Program-made: the position numbers and the translations under genes
Assembly (NCBI GenBank): GCA_964020975.1
Contig: OZ026625.1
Span: 9,440,742 to 9,504,741 of the forward strand
Reading direction: 5' to 3'
From: Hermodice carunculata
Taxonomy: Eukaryota > Annelida > Polychaeta > Eunicida > Amphinomidae
DNA: 64,000 bases
The notes under the pieces: model-generated
The model's database searches: none
What the model was told of the DNA's origin: nothing
Seen by the model: only the letters and a program-made list of their open reading frames with translations
Shown: positions 1-34,500 of the stretch, piece by piece
How the letters are laid out: the number at the start of each line of letters is the position of its first letter
How positions within the stretch are numbered: position 1 is the first letter of the stretch

Positions 1-10526
<10,526 letters not shown>

Positions 10527-12106
10527 CTGTGAGCAGGAATAGCAAATGAGACAATCAATCATGAGTGATATTTTACCACTATTACATATGAATAGATAAC
10601 TGATGCTTTTCAAGACGGCACAAATAATATCAAGGAAACCCTCAGGTGCATTCGTGTGTGAATTGAAAAAAAAAACAGACATGCTCGCACAGATTGAACG
10701 TTACTGGGTCGTCATGAAATGGGGTCGTGACTCTAGTATGAGAAACTTTAGATATGCAGTGGAGCTTCAATGTTAACTGACACGGAGGTTTAAACTGTAC
10801 ATAATATAAGACACGTTGATAGAGATCTTTTCTTATTTTTTTCGGGGGGCGGGGGTCTTGTATGGGCCTTTTGGTATTAAACATGGTAATGACGAGCAAC
10901 ATACGTAATTGTAATCATAATCATTATGGCATGCAGTGATCACTGACTTCCCCGTGACGTGTAATCGTCACTGAATTCCATGTGACGTGTAGCCGTCATT
11001 GAGATCATCGTGACATGTATTCCTAACAAGAGCATTAGAACGTTTTGTAATCTCGCGTTTAGATATTGTGGCAGATGTTAGCACGGTGCCATATGCTTTA
11101 GATAACCCCCGTCCAAATCAAGCAGTTCTCTACCAACAACTTCAAAATGCTCGTAAAATATAACTCGCTCCCCAATATTTTATCGATAGCTCGTAGAAAA
11201 GCAAATGTATGCTGAGTTAAATGACACGCTTAATTTACCTTGGTTATTCTATTCCTTTCGTGGCAGTCGTTTTCAAGCAATGACAAATGTGAATTCAGCC
11301 ATAAGCAACAGCAAACAGTGTCCTTAAACTTATATGTCTTGGTGTTGACTAATCCTGTTTGCGCTTGGATGAAACAGGGATATACAACCTGCTGCCATTT
11401 AATATGAGGATAAAGTTCCTTTTCCTTGTTATAATGTATTGGCACAGTTCGAAGCATCTGAGAAGCATAGCAACACAGGACTATTGATGTACAGCTCATA
11501 AAAATTTTGTGCGAATAACTTACGTCTCTTTGCTGTCTGCCGTGCGACCTACAGTATCATCGAAACGATTGAGTGGTGCAGACAGCAGCTTTGTAAAGTT
11601 CGAGTCTATGTTGCTGCTGTGCTGTTTTTATATCTGTAACCGAGACCTAGATCTTCAGTTGTCTTCCACGGTTGAGCATGCACATGTATAATTCACGCTC
11701 TGTTTATGCATTATGAGACAGAACAAGGTAATGGAGTCATTCTATGAAGTCGACTATGCAGACATTAATGGCAAACGGTTTTAATTTGTCATGAGAGTCA
11801 AGATGTCATACATAATTTGGTTTTACGTCCACTGAAGAGAAGCCTACGTTTGTCTGAATTCAAATCCATTTGGGTCTATCTCTTTTAAAATGAGGCGCAC
11901 ATTCTCCTTGCGAATACGAATACTAAACTATGCTGCCCCCACATTCATAAAACCCATTGGTATTCATGTCCTGACCTGTCCCTTTTGCGCATTATGAAGC
12001 TCCAACATCTGCAATATCAGAAAAATGTAAATGTATTTGCCAGGAGGTTATCCATGCCCAGTATTCTCTTCACCTGCTGAAACCTTAGTGTCATTCTATG
12101 AAACCT

Positions 12107-12141
<35 letters not shown>

Positions 12142-12522
12142 TTCTGTGTGTGTGCCAAAATTGTTTGAAAACCACGGGTGTGCCTTTGTTGAAGACCGAT
12201 ACCTTTTCCTCGTGCAAACCTCTGATGATATGCTACGCTATTTGGATCAACTTGAGCCTTTCACGTGTTTCACAATCTTTTATGATATTATAACAGTCCT
12301 GTTCAAAGTCATTGTGAACACAATGCATAAACTCTGCGTCTGCTTTGTTATGACTTATACAATATATTGTATCCCAATGTACCATTGCTATTCAATGTCT
12401 GTTGTACATCATGTTACGGCATTGTTTCTTTAGGGCTTATAAAAGCATCTAAATAATCGTCATCTTTTCACCTGAGCTGTTACACATCTAACATAGATAG
12501 AAATAATTCCTAAGTCACATAT
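10527..12522. other. 5' flank of gene A
   Basis: Must hold the promoter and the spliced leader exon of gene A, since its ATG follows an acceptor. I cannot place them. A short (TA)n lies at 12109-12138. No other gene recognised. Confidence 0.45.
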
Positions 12523-12559
12523 TTATATATATATATATTATATATATATATACATATAT

Positions 12560-12640
<81 letters not shown>
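12523..12640. repeat. (TA)n microsatellite
   Basis: Long TA tract with a few C interruptions, directly next to the left end of the element at 12644. Confidence 0.95.
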
Positions 12641-12642
<2 letters not shown>

Positions 12643-12643
12643 C

Positions 12644-13279
12644 TTATGGTCACACAAGAGAGGAGGATGTGAAGCACCCTTGTCTCCGAAGACCTAGTCT
12701 GCTTTTGTTTGCATATATACACCAAGAATTTTCTGGGTTGAAAAACTGGCCAGAGAGCTACACCACCCTCTGACCCTTTATTAACAATATACAAATTGAA
12801 ATCCTTGGCTAGTCACAGTGCCCACACATTACCAGCAGGCAAGGCCCACTTCCATTACAATGGGTGTGTAGAGCAGAGATGAGGGGTATAGCGCCCGCCC
12901 TCACCTATGGTATGAATGATAATAATAATTGAATATTAACATATCTGTGAACCGATTATTTGCAAGAGGTCAGCCGGGGACGGTGGAGGGGATTTCGAAC
13001 TTGAGATGCGGACACCTCCGTGCATACCTCTGTCTTCTGTGAATCTTTGAGAGCAACTGACACCGTTAGGATTTGCATGTGGTCCCAGAGCGCGTGACTG
13101 CCACCAGCCAATGGCAGGGGCGCTGGGCTAAGGCAATGATCAATTAATTAGCTGTTGTCACGTGCTATGGGAGTGCTGGATTGTTGCTATGCATGCTAAG
13201 TTAAATGGGAAGGGAAGTGATATGGCCCTGCTGGCGCCCTATCGGTTTTACTGTGCATAGCGCTCTTGTGTGACCATAA
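12644..13279. mobile_element. Candidate MITE with perfect 17-bp terminal inverted repeats
   Basis: TTATGGTCACACAAGAG at 12644-12660 is an exact reverse complement of 13263-13279. About 600 bp without a long coding frame lies between. A clear target-site duplication is not visible, partly because the left flank is a TA tract. It could also be a piece of a larger element. Confidence 0.5.
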
Positions 13280-14269
13280 ACTGTGTTATTGTCATAGCAT
13301 TCTTATATGTATATATTCTGTGTAGCTCTTAATATGGTAAATATAGGACAGACAGTCCCTTCAATTTTGCTTGAATTGTGGAGGTGCGCGTGATAAGTTA
13401 ATACGAGGCATGCATATTAATTTCCCGCCACAACTGTACACCTGATTGACTAGTCTCGCTTGGCGAGATATGGTGAGACACGGGTCGGTACCTGTGGGGA
13501 CAAGCGGGGTATTAGTAATTTTTTGGAAATAAAGAATACTTATTAAAACCAGATGCACATTTTTCTTATATATTGCTCGTGATGTACTAGATGAATACCA
13601 GTTTTTGAATTTTTGAACTTAAATTTCTCAAAAAAAAAAAAAAAAAAAAAAAAAGAAAAAAAAACCTTTGTGAGAAATGAGCATGTGGCCCTGTGTCTGA
13701 CAGTGATGTGACACGCACATGCGCCGTGATGGCCAGGCGCAAACTCGTGCTTTGTGGCGAGAAATTAACATGCATGAGGCCTATTAGAATGACTTTCTCT
13801 TGGCGGAACAATGAAGCATTAAATCTTAGTTTTGACCATGCTCCCTTTCTGGTAGCGTGGCACTTTTCTCGTCTTGCTGATTGTGGCCAAATTGTGTTTA
13901 TCCCCAAGTACGGATCACTCATGTGGTACTAAATTACCGTATTTGTGGCGCTGTCGGAATGAAAATCATAACAATACTCTGCATGCTACATACACAAAAA
14001 GACACAAATACTATTCTGTTAGCTTTGAGCCATTGATGTTTGGTTGATAGGCCTGTATAGGCTGGTCCCCCATCTATGACTTCCAAAGCATACTTTAATT
14101 CCAGGTAACATCTTTAGTTCAACACCCATTTTGAACTTGTTTTAGTTATTGTTATTGTTATAAGTAATTTTGTTACTCGGTGGACTTATTAATGACGAAT
14201 TAGGATAATGTTTAGGGACACGATTATAGATAAATGGCAAGATGGGCTTTCTAAATTACTTATGAATCC
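13280..14269. other. Intergenic, gene A to Penelope-like element
   Basis: Holds a poly-A tract at 13629-13663. The open frames on both strands around 13690-13930 overlap and match nothing I know. Confidence 0.45.
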
Positions 14270-16565
14270 AAAAATAAATCATGAACAATGAGACCAGAAG
14301 TGACAACGGTTCAGCGTTAGCCTCGAGCGCTGATTTTGGGATATATTTTGAAAGAAATTGTAAGTGTCTCTTCTGTAAATCAAATTTCATCAAGAACAAA
14401 GAATTTCCCAGTAACGTAATTAACAAAAAAAATCAAATTGAGAAACCCCCGATCGGAAAAATTGGTGTTATCTTGTGAATCTTCCAATGTCATTTATTTC
14501 ATATCCTGCATCAAATGTAAATCACTATATTTGGGCCTAACTATTCAATCCATTAAAAACACATTTAGTGGACAAAAGACTACAATTAAATATCACAAAT
14601 TAACCAATTTTTGTGTAACCATTTCAATTCTGATGAACATTCGCAGTTGGATTGCTGGATATTATGGATTACATACGGCCAAATTTGTTAGACCAAGTTA
14701 ATTATGTTAACAGAAGAATATTATTACAACTGATTTTTGGATCAAAACACTTAACTAGGCCTTTCCCTTTGAACTCAATGACAGAATATTAGGCTTCGGT
14801 GATGTTAGGAATTTGGACTTTGCAACTCTTGATAGCCTTCACACACCTTTTCGTAATAATAAGGCCGGTATTCAAAGAAGACGAACGAGTCATAGACAAC
14901 GAAAATCACGGAAAACAGGAAATTTAGGAATGTGGAGACAAAAGACCTTGTTCAAAATTAAATACAGGCTTTCCCTAATGGCATTGATCAATTACATATA
15001 ATATCGTTTCGAGATATAACCAAAATCAATGAATATTTGGGTTTTATTTTTCTTAATACACCTTTCTGCAAAATTTCTGCGAAATATTGTTGTGTATGCT
15101 TACACAACAACTACGTGGAAACCAGATTCTAATAAAAAAATTGGAGCATTCCTTTCAAACACAAAATTGTTGATTCAGTGAACATTCAGAATTTTTTTTA
15201 ATAGAAATTCTTTCGTAACACTATTACCAAGGAATGCAAAATAAAAGATCCCCATTATTTCCGATAAATATGGCAATAATATTGGACAAAGTATCATTAA
15301 TTACAAGAAATTACTGGCTTCAATTACTCTTGAGGTTATCGCAGCGAATCCAAATTGTGAATGTATGTCTAACAATAAGTATTCCAATTTTGTTGATACA
15401 CACCACAAACATGTATTTATAGGTAATTTGGACATAATACAATATTCAATTTAAAAAGAAAGGATGTAAAAAGGCACAAAATTTCGGATATGTCCTAACT
15501 TGAACATTGACAGCATTTTTCAGGATACGTGTAGTGCATTTGATTCCTACTGTATAAAATGGGCAAAGAAAGAAAAAAAAATAGAATTTCACACATTTGA
15601 AGGATGGTTATCAAACTTGCAAAGAGTTTTTAGAAATAGAATTTATCGTCACAAATCACCCTTTAAGAATTTCGGTATTGTAAATTTAAAACAGCCTTAA
15701 GTTTCTAAAGCAGTCACAGAACTACAAGAAAGATTGTAATCACTAACATTGATATGGCAGGTAACAACTTTGGAGTCGTCTGCAAAAAATATTAACCGGA
15801 TGTTTTGAAAAATGAACTTGGCATAAAAAATATTTCAGGCATAAGAGGGAATGACGTACGTAAATTACACAAACAATCCATTGCTAATTAGATGGATACA
15901 CATAAGGATTAGATGAAAAGAATTTTGGTACCAAAATTTCTGAGGAAGACTCCTCTATTCCACTTTAGTTCTGGATACCCAAATTACATAAAACACCCTC
16001 TAAATCAATATTCATAGCAGACGCTTGAAAATGTACTATTAAACAACTATCAAAGGAAGTAATGCTGTGTTTCACTGCAATTAGGAATCATTTCCCTAAA
16101 TACTGTAATGTAATTTCTAGAAACTGTGAAATAAGTCGTTTTTGGAGCATAACAATTCTTCCCAGTTTGTAACTAAAACCAAAGATTTAAAAGCAAAAAG
16201 TATCAACTCTTTTGATTACTACACTGTGCACAAATTTACTCACAGATGCAGTGAAAAGTTCTCTTTTAGAATTAATCCGCAATATGTTTGAACACAATGG
16301 TAAACCATACATACATATTAATTCATATGCAAAGAAAGCATATTGGTTGCACAATAAATATTCAAAAAGTAACATTAAATTTACACTGTTGAAACATATT
16401 AATGCTATAAAATTTCTTTTGGATAATACTTTTGTTTAATTTGGACCATTGGTTTTCAACAAATAAAAGGCATTGCAAGGTATATTGATGACATTGTTTG
16501 TGTAAATGTGCCAATTTTTAAGGAAATTGCTAAAGAAATTTATCCAAAAGATATCCCTCTGATAA

Positions 16566-16727
16566 GTTACCATTAATGGTAACTAATCTGAACCTAGAAC
16601 CATTACAACTGGAGTTCCCTAGGGGTCAATTCAAGTTGTAATGGTTCTAGGTTCAGATTAGTTACCATTAATGGTAACTAATCTGAACCTAGAACCATTA
16701 CAACTGGAGTTCCCTAGGGGTCAATTC
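16566..16727. repeat. Palindromic junction: 67-bp direct repeat with inverted 45-bp copy between
   Basis: Forward copies at 16566-16631 and 16661-16727; an inverted copy at 16634-16678 overlaps the second. The unit starts with the perfect 18-bp palindrome gttaccattaatggtaac, seen at 16566-16583 and 16661-16678. The unit includes the first RT codons of the LINE. Confidence 0.88.
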
Positions 16728-17760
16728 TGGGTCCCCTGTTGTTCATCATTTATGTAAATGACATCGGAGCTTGTTTTGAATATGTTTCGATAAATTTATA
16801 CGCCGATGATACTTTATTCTACTTCTCCGACTTTAATATTACGGTTGTCTCACAGACTCTCAGCCATGACCTGACCAATGTCTCTTCATGGCTGAGAGCC
16901 AATAAACTCAGCCTACATATTGGCAAAACTAATAGTACGGTTATTAATAGCAAACGTCGTGCTAATACCACAGACCTTGGATGAAGTCTTGACGGAGAAC
17001 AAATTAACCAATAAAGTTCTTGCACATAACTTGGTATCACTTTAGATTCTAAATTAACTTTCATAGATCAATTTGATAAATTCTCAAAAAAACCTCAACA
17101 AGGCACTTGGCATATTTTCTAGAGTGGGGAAGTTCACCCCTGAAAGTGCTTGTAGCACCCCATATAACACCTGGATGTTACCATACGTTGATTATTGTAG
17201 TACTGTCTGGAGTGCCAGTCTACGGAAAAAGAATCTAGTGAGACTATAGAAAATTCAAATCGAGCTATGCGAATTATTTTGAAATGCCCTGCAAGAACCC
17301 ACATCACAGACATGCTGGATACTTTGAGATGGATGAGCATAAAGCAACGATTTCACTATAATTACTGTATTCTTATTTGGAATATTTTAAATGGAAAACC
17401 CCCAGAGTATTTATGTAACCAGTTCATCTTAGCATCTCAATCACACAACTACAATACCAGATTTGCCTCTACCTTCAATAATATATCAATCTACTACCCC
17501 AATTTTTTAGGTTTTGTAGCCCTTACAATATGGAACGCCATCCCCCAGAATGTTCGTGGCTCCCTTTACAGTTTTAGAAAGAATATTTGGACACCTACTT
17601 TTGGAAGTGTTGAACGCTTCTAGGCCCTTTATCAACAATCATGTGTTTTATTGTATTTGCTCATGCCATCTATCTATGCTTTATATTTTTACTCATCTGT
17701 ACCTGTTACTTTGATACATGTATATTATTAAGGGCCTCCATGCCTTAACAGAATTTTATT
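16566..17760 (+). mobile_element. 5'-truncated LINE (CR1/L2/Jockey-like), nested in the Penelope-like element
   Basis: Reads GSILGPLLFIIYVNDIGA then NLYADDTLFYFS (YADD catalytic motif), continuing to HITDMLDTLRWMSIKQRF, PPEYLCNQF and a stop after TFGSVERF at about 17623. A short 3' tail follows. It has at least one stop and one frame change, so it is dead. Reading of the host Penelope-like element stops at its left side and resumes at its right side. The 5' end carries an inverted and direct duplication (16566-16727). Confidence 0.85.
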
Positions 17761-18307
17761 CTGAATATGGATTGCCAAAATAAGCTCTTCACACTTTTCT
17801 ACAAACTCTGGAAGGTTACAATTCAGATTATTTCAGAGATGTTTTTCTGGATTTCGATTTATGGGTCTCAAATGATAGGTTTGGCATTAAAGTCTATCAA
17901 AAAATTGATGAGTTTAACTTTGAAGTAGTCACTTATCCTTTTTCTTGACAGTAATATTTCAAAAACTATTGGATATAATACAATTTTGTCACAAATTTTT
18001 AGATTTGGTCGTATTCGTTTTAAATTTTAGGACGTTGCATCCAGAACCAATATTTATAACAAACTTGAGTCAAGAATATGCAAGCATATATTTTTTTATC
18101 AAATGCTTCTACAAAAAATCCAGAGATTGTTAGAAAATTTGGTTTGAATATTCTTAAAGATTTCAGACTTGCCTGTTTTGTTACTTAATTTTGCCCTTGG
18201 CATCATTTTGTTTTAATATTCACCTTTCTGACATTTTAGACTAAAATGTAAGTGTACATTTACTCAATGTAAATAATTACTCAATTCGGCTGTCCTACAC
18301 CAGGGCC

Positions 18308-18505
18308 GGGAGTCAGTCATGGGTTGTCATGAGCACATGGCCAGAAATTGGCCGCATTTATTCAATTGTGACAAACTTGAGTCATTCTTTCGAAACATTA
18401 ACTCCACGGTCAGGAGTCAGTCATAGGCTGTCCCAAGCATGCACTTAGTCAGAAACTAACAGATTTGCTCAATTATTACAAATTTAATTCATACTTTTAA
18501 AACAG
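18308..18505. repeat. Two degenerate ~104-bp direct repeats
   Basis: Units start GGAGTCAGTCAT at about 18309 and 18413 and share TTCAATT/TCAATTATTACAAA blocks. They sit right after the 3' end of the Penelope-like element and may be part of its terminal structure. Confidence 0.65.
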
Positions 18506-19014
18506 AAACTAAGGGTTTACAACTAATAGAACTTGATTTCTAGGAGAATTTCATAGTGAGGAGTAGGTGTCATCATGGAGTTTGTTTGATATTTCTGGTA
18601 CAGGATGTCCATTGTTATAGCACTTGTTAGGAATTCCCCAGATTTATACAGGTTTCTGGCTGTAACTGTTTATTTCGTAATCAGTGGGATTGGATATATA
18701 ACCTCAGTTTGTTTCTACCTAATTTAAACTCTAGCAAGTGGTTGCACTAATGTGTCCTATACAGCTAGAAAGGATACACACTAGTTCAGGGGTAAGTCAT
18801 ATTATTCCTATCTGAACGTGTTCTATACTATTTAGTAATTATGTTTGGTTTGATAGGTATTCTGCATTCATAATGGAGCTCTGCAGTTATAAGCAAATGT
18901 TCACTTACTTAGCTAATTCATCATTTGCCACGTTCATATTTATTCATTATTATGTGGGTTCTCTTTACTGAATATTTACAATAGACAAGGAGTCGCTATA
19001 CTCATAGACATGTT

Positions 19015-19260
19015 CAGGTACAGGCTCTGAAACATGTTCTGAGTAGTTAACCGCTGAAGACCCTTCAGTTGATTTGGGCTAACACAGCTGATGTCAAAAT
19101 TCTACACAGGAACGTGTGCAATATGAACAATTGTACTTCCATATGTATATAGGTTAGACAGTGACAGGTTAGCTTATGGAGAGTAAAGAGTTCGGACTGC
19201 GGAATCGGGTAATGACAAGTACGGAGCAGTTCTGAACAAAAAGACACAAATACAATACAT
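19015..19260 (+). repeat. Dispersed repeat family, copy 1
   Basis: Contains GCTTATGGAGAGTAAAGAGT followed by TCGGACTGCGGAATCGGG. The same block recurs at 46350-46510 and, inverted, at 57905-58080. Ends in an A-rich AAAAAGACACAAATAC. Confidence 0.7.
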
Positions 19261-19490
19261 CTCGTGAATTTTGAACTGGCTTTTTATAATATATTCATAA
19301 AATTGCTGTACCAAAATATATTCGCTGTGTTTGTTCTATGTTTCGGCGCTATCTGAAGTCACCAATATAGGCTGTCACATATATCCAAACACATTCCCTG
19401 CACAGGCAGATTGCGCACTTGCAGATTGAACGTCGTTATCACTGGTTGCCAGGGGATGAGTGAAAATGGTGGGGTCCCTTGCATAGAACT

Positions 19491-19623
<133 letters not shown>

Positions 19624-20998
19624 TGACCACAGAGACACATAACCGAGGACTTTCGCTTTGACTGGAATTCCTGCAATTCTGTGCGTTGACTGCATGTTTC
19701 TTACAGTAAATTACATTTCCAACATACAGCACTTGAGTCCTTCGCTGCGGAGATATCGTCAAATTTAGACTCTGCTCATGCATTTGTTGTACACAGCTAT
19801 TTGGTTTCATATTTTGATGGGACATTTGCGTGAAGCAATTTTGGGCATTCTAGTACACAGTTTAATCTTGGCTATAAACTTTGATGATGGATAAACAAAA
19901 TAGCTTAATTATGGTCTACTTATAGTAAAACAGCTTGTCATGGACACTGGTATACTGGTTAAAATGTCTCTTGACGGCACCGGAACTGAAACCCAGCAAT
20001 GTCATATGCATTATCTATTCTGACATATCTGCTCAGTTATTTTGCAGAGCCTATAAAGAAGACATACTTCCACGTGGGGCCACATCATATCATTTGACTA
20101 CATTCGAAGTTCGCAATCAATACGTCAAGAACACACTCCACGAGGAAGCTTATTCATGCTACAGGGACTCTGGTATGCACTTTGTAACAGATTTAATACA
20201 TACCAACATGCACGATATCCATTTCGTTTGTAGCGATACGGTGATTTTTTAATAATCACATGTGCTGCAAACTAAGAACAGAAAAAGTATCTGGTCCATT
20301 AACTTTTAATGCTTCCAGACTGTAGACATAACGTCACACCATAGCGCATATTGCGTTAGAGTTGTAAAAGAAGCGTTGTGTGTCTTGCATGATTGTTCGT
20401 AGAATAAACAATTCGGTCTTTTGATGTGTATGATCGTTCGTCTCTTGTGCAGTGTTATTCATTCATCAGAGCAAGCATCGTAAAAAGTGCATGATTTTCC
20501 GTAAAATAAAGATAATGCTGACGTCAAATTATACGAGATAGATGCTCAGTTTACTGTAATCAAGAAGGTCAGCTATCGTACCACCAAACCCTCTGAAAAA
20601 GAAAAAGTCACAATATATAAACATGAGGATCAACGCCTAGTCTTAGTGCGATTCGTTGTGATACTATGAAGTTACCAGGAAGCGAAATTTAGGAATATCG
20701 ACACGCTAAACAATGGCATAGCAATAATACTTGTATGAAGGAGTGAAATACAATGACAAATATTTCCTGAGTAATAACGAGGCATCAGAAGAGTTCTAGT
20801 TGTCACAAACTGTAAATCCATTAAAAGCCAATAAGTGTAATAAGATATTAAAGACCATATGGTATTTTTATCACTAACTGAAATCACACGTAACGAAATG
20901 TTATGAAAACCTGGCACTCAGAAAAAGATGCTATAGATTTTGAAGGAGGCATCTGGTCACATTTTAGTTCACACTCACAGGCAACACATGTGTGTGTG

Positions 20999-21004
20999 TT
21001 TATT
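20999..21004 (-). promoter_or_regulatory. Candidate poly(A) signal of gene B
   Basis: AATAAA on the minus strand (TTTATT on plus), about 180 bases past the stop codon of gene B exon 12. It suits a terminal exon 12. Confidence 0.4.
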
Positions 21005-21181
21005 ACATATAGACTAACAAAATGTTAAAACGTCTTATCAGGTGATTGCTACCGTTTAAACTCCTCTTTGAACAAATATTTGTAAACGAAGTATTATCTC
21101 ATATGAACTGGACTAAGCTTTAATGATGAAATGCAAATTTAGAGACTGTGCAGTGTCCCTTTTTTTTTTTTTTTTAAATTT

Positions 21182-31541
<10,360 letters not shown>

Positions 31542-34500
31542 GTTTTATTGAAACCTGAAAAAGAGAATATGTAGCTATGGAGTTTTTTCTTAAAAAAAAA
31601 AAAAAGAAAGAAAATCAGTCCATGTTGACGACACCCCTCGTCATGTCGTGTCAGAGTCGTTTTGTAGCGTCACGTCCTGATATTGCTAACTGATAAAAAG
31701 GGGCATTTGCTTCATTTTGCTGATAATACATTAAGATAAGAGATGCTGGATGACGCGCCAAGTTGTCAGGTACAGGTGCTGGCTTGTTTAGCTGCGATTT
31801 TATTGCACCACGTCACAGGATAGAGCATTTCATTTGAATAATTTCACTGAAACAAAAACGGCCAACAATGCCCTTAATTTATTGTCTCAAATCCGTGTCC
31901 GTTGCGGAAGATACACCACGGAGAATTCTTTTTTCAGGTTGTCTCGTGTTCACTTTTCACAGAAAGTCAGTCCCATCCTCCCTATTGCCAAGACATCATA
32001 AATGAACGTCGTCTGCACACCTGAGTGTTTCCATGTGTCTCAATTTCCAATACATATATGATTATATCTCCTGTACCCGTGAAAGGCGAAAGATCCGCTG
32101 TTCCATGCTCTCGAAACCCTAGCAATTACGGAATTTCCATGAGAGACGGCAATGCACTTTACACGAAAAACTTCGTCAAGTATATGTGCTGTCGCACTTA
32201 CCGATACACGCTGCTCGGCTTTATACTGAAACTGGCAAATCAAACTTCCACAGAGCAACCTGGGGATCTGAGCTAGGTGGTTAAATCGGTCGTCGTCATG
32301 GTTGGCATGGTTTTGTGAAATGTTGGGATAGACTATAATGGATTTGGAAAAGTGCTGCCTTTTGCATTCTTTTTCCAGCATGAAGTCTAATCAAAGCCTC
32401 AATTCTTTATGTGCATTAGGGTAAGACTGCAGAGCATATCAGGTCGCGGTTTACAATCCTACTGATATTAGATCAGCGAATTGAATGTATACAGGGACAA
32501 CTTTACTAACCTGTCCACAGCGTCGCTTTATCCTATCGATGATACTGTGGTTCGCATTGCAGACAGCAACGAAACGTAAGTTATTTATGAAACTCCATAT
32601 CAGTCAAAAAGTCATTCTGGTACGGTGCGCGGATACGTGGAACTGCGCAAACGCACAAAACAAGGAAGAATGAATACTTAATATCGTTGTAGAGTGCATA
32701 TCCCATTCAGCGCATACCATTTAAGTTCAGACAAGCGAATCCAACGTGCAAACATGTAAGTTCAAGGACACTGTTTGATGTCGCTGTTGGCTGAAAACAA
32801 ATTGATTACTGCCTGCAGGGAGCACTTATTAATTTCACCACAACTGGTCAAAATTGATTAGAATTTTGAGTACAGCATGCTTTGTGCTTTTCTTTCAGTT
32901 TGTTTGGTGTAGCACCAATGCTGGGACTTACACTTCAGAGCAGATCTACAGGGATTATAAGAACTTTCTCCAACAAAAACACGGAGAAGCAGTTTATTCA
33001 GTATCAGAGGCACATTAACTACCGGACAAAACTGAAAAACCTAATGCAAATTCAGCATCAATTGAATTAAAAGTCATTGATATCTGACTTAAGTTTTTTC
33101 AAACACTTTCCACAACAATTCGTTCGCCAAAAGCCGATGATTTTTATCGTCATTTTTTAAATATACATTTATCAGCATTTTTGCAAGATGAAAGTATGGG
33201 AATAGAAACCTATGCATTACATACCCCTTGTCGACAGCTTTAGTTAACGTGATCTGCAAATTTGATTAAACACAGAACAGAAAAGACAGAAAGGGGTAAA
33301 GATAGAGTAAAGTTGGTCACGCCATTATCAATCTGTTGTCTTTTGTTGTGCGATCTTATTTTTGGTGTTGTAGTTTTGATCATCAAGTCCGCTCTTGCTC
33401 TATTGACATGCAATATTTCAAACTAACATGTTAAAAGCATACTATTTTAGGCGTTTTCACCATTGAAGTTATAATAATGCACGCGTTTTAGATCGTAACC
33501 TACTTACAGCCAGTTACAATGACTCGATTACGAATTTAATTTGAAATTTGCGAAGAACGACTGTAAACCATCAAGATAAATTTGTATAACAATTAATGTC
33601 CCGAAAAAAGTCAAACACTCCTGTGAATTCATTTGTCATGTTCATATTTTCTCAATATTGGCATGCTTTATCGCTTTGCTGTTATTGCCGCAGCACAGTA
33701 ATAATTTTGAAAGTACGGACTATGAAATTTCCTAAAAGCATCAGAAATACCATTTTCACAATAAATTAACACGCCAAACTCCACTCGTCACTGCATGATA
33801 CTAAATATACTTCCCTGGCAACTACACAGGCCAATGCTCAGTAGTTTGAATCGATTCCCGGTGTGAGCCTTGCTCTCATATGTTTCAAAAATAATATACC
33901 AATGCCCCACAGATCCGTAAATTGCATGGAGCGACCAATGCTGTAAATTTGTTGCATGTTATAAAATAAATTACACTTGGCATGGTTTTGAACCTTATAA
34001 AGTTAACGCTCCCTGCGATCAATTCACTCAACCGAAACTGTGACGTCATTGGACTTCACTAAACGTGGTATGTTCTATGGATTTTCCATGCATCTATAAA
34101 TAGAACTAACATGGTTTTATGGTAGATCCGCCTGGCTGCGCCCTGAGAATACAAGTCCAACTGGGGCATGCATGCCCAGTTTTTTTATTATTTTTTTACT
34201 TTGAACTGTATCACTAGACAGGAACCAGTGTTTCACGTCCTGTGATTATGAACTGCTGGTCTACCTCATGTCCTCTGTGTTGTACCTACTCCACGCATAG
34301 ATTCACAAGTTGCAACTTTCGCTTTGTCGTTTTTCCTCTTGGAAGCGCGGTATCCTGCAGACCGTATTATCTACAACGGGCCACATGGTGACGACGACCC
34401 GCAAGAATTGAACTGACCCGAGATAACGCTGCCGTCCGGCACACCGTAAGTCCCGTTATCATGTAATGGATAAAACAGTTCCATTATTCTTGCAATCACC

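Larger units (their letters stand above)
14270..18240 (+). mobile_element. Decayed Penelope-like element with GIY-YIG region before the RT (permuted type), split by a LINE
   Basis: Starting near 14340 is a Cys-rich stretch (CKCLFCKSNF). Then comes NVIYFISCIKCKSLYLGLT, which resembles the GIY-YIG nuclease of Penelope-like elements, with a downstream PFELNDRI motif. From 15500 the plus strand reads FGIVNLKQP, INSFDFTTLCTNL, FGPLVF and RYIDDIVCVNV, a Penelope-type reverse transcriptase. It resumes after the LINE with FEVVTYPFLDSNISKTIGYN and similar. The nuclease-first order is that of the Naiad/Hydra group, whereas canonical Penelope elements carry it at the C-terminus. The copy is broken in many places and looks old. 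Ends are approximate. Confidence 0.75.

Noticed and set aside
33840-33880. tRNA-like TTGAATCGATTCCCGG
   Set aside because: No acceptor stem or D-arm could be paired around it.
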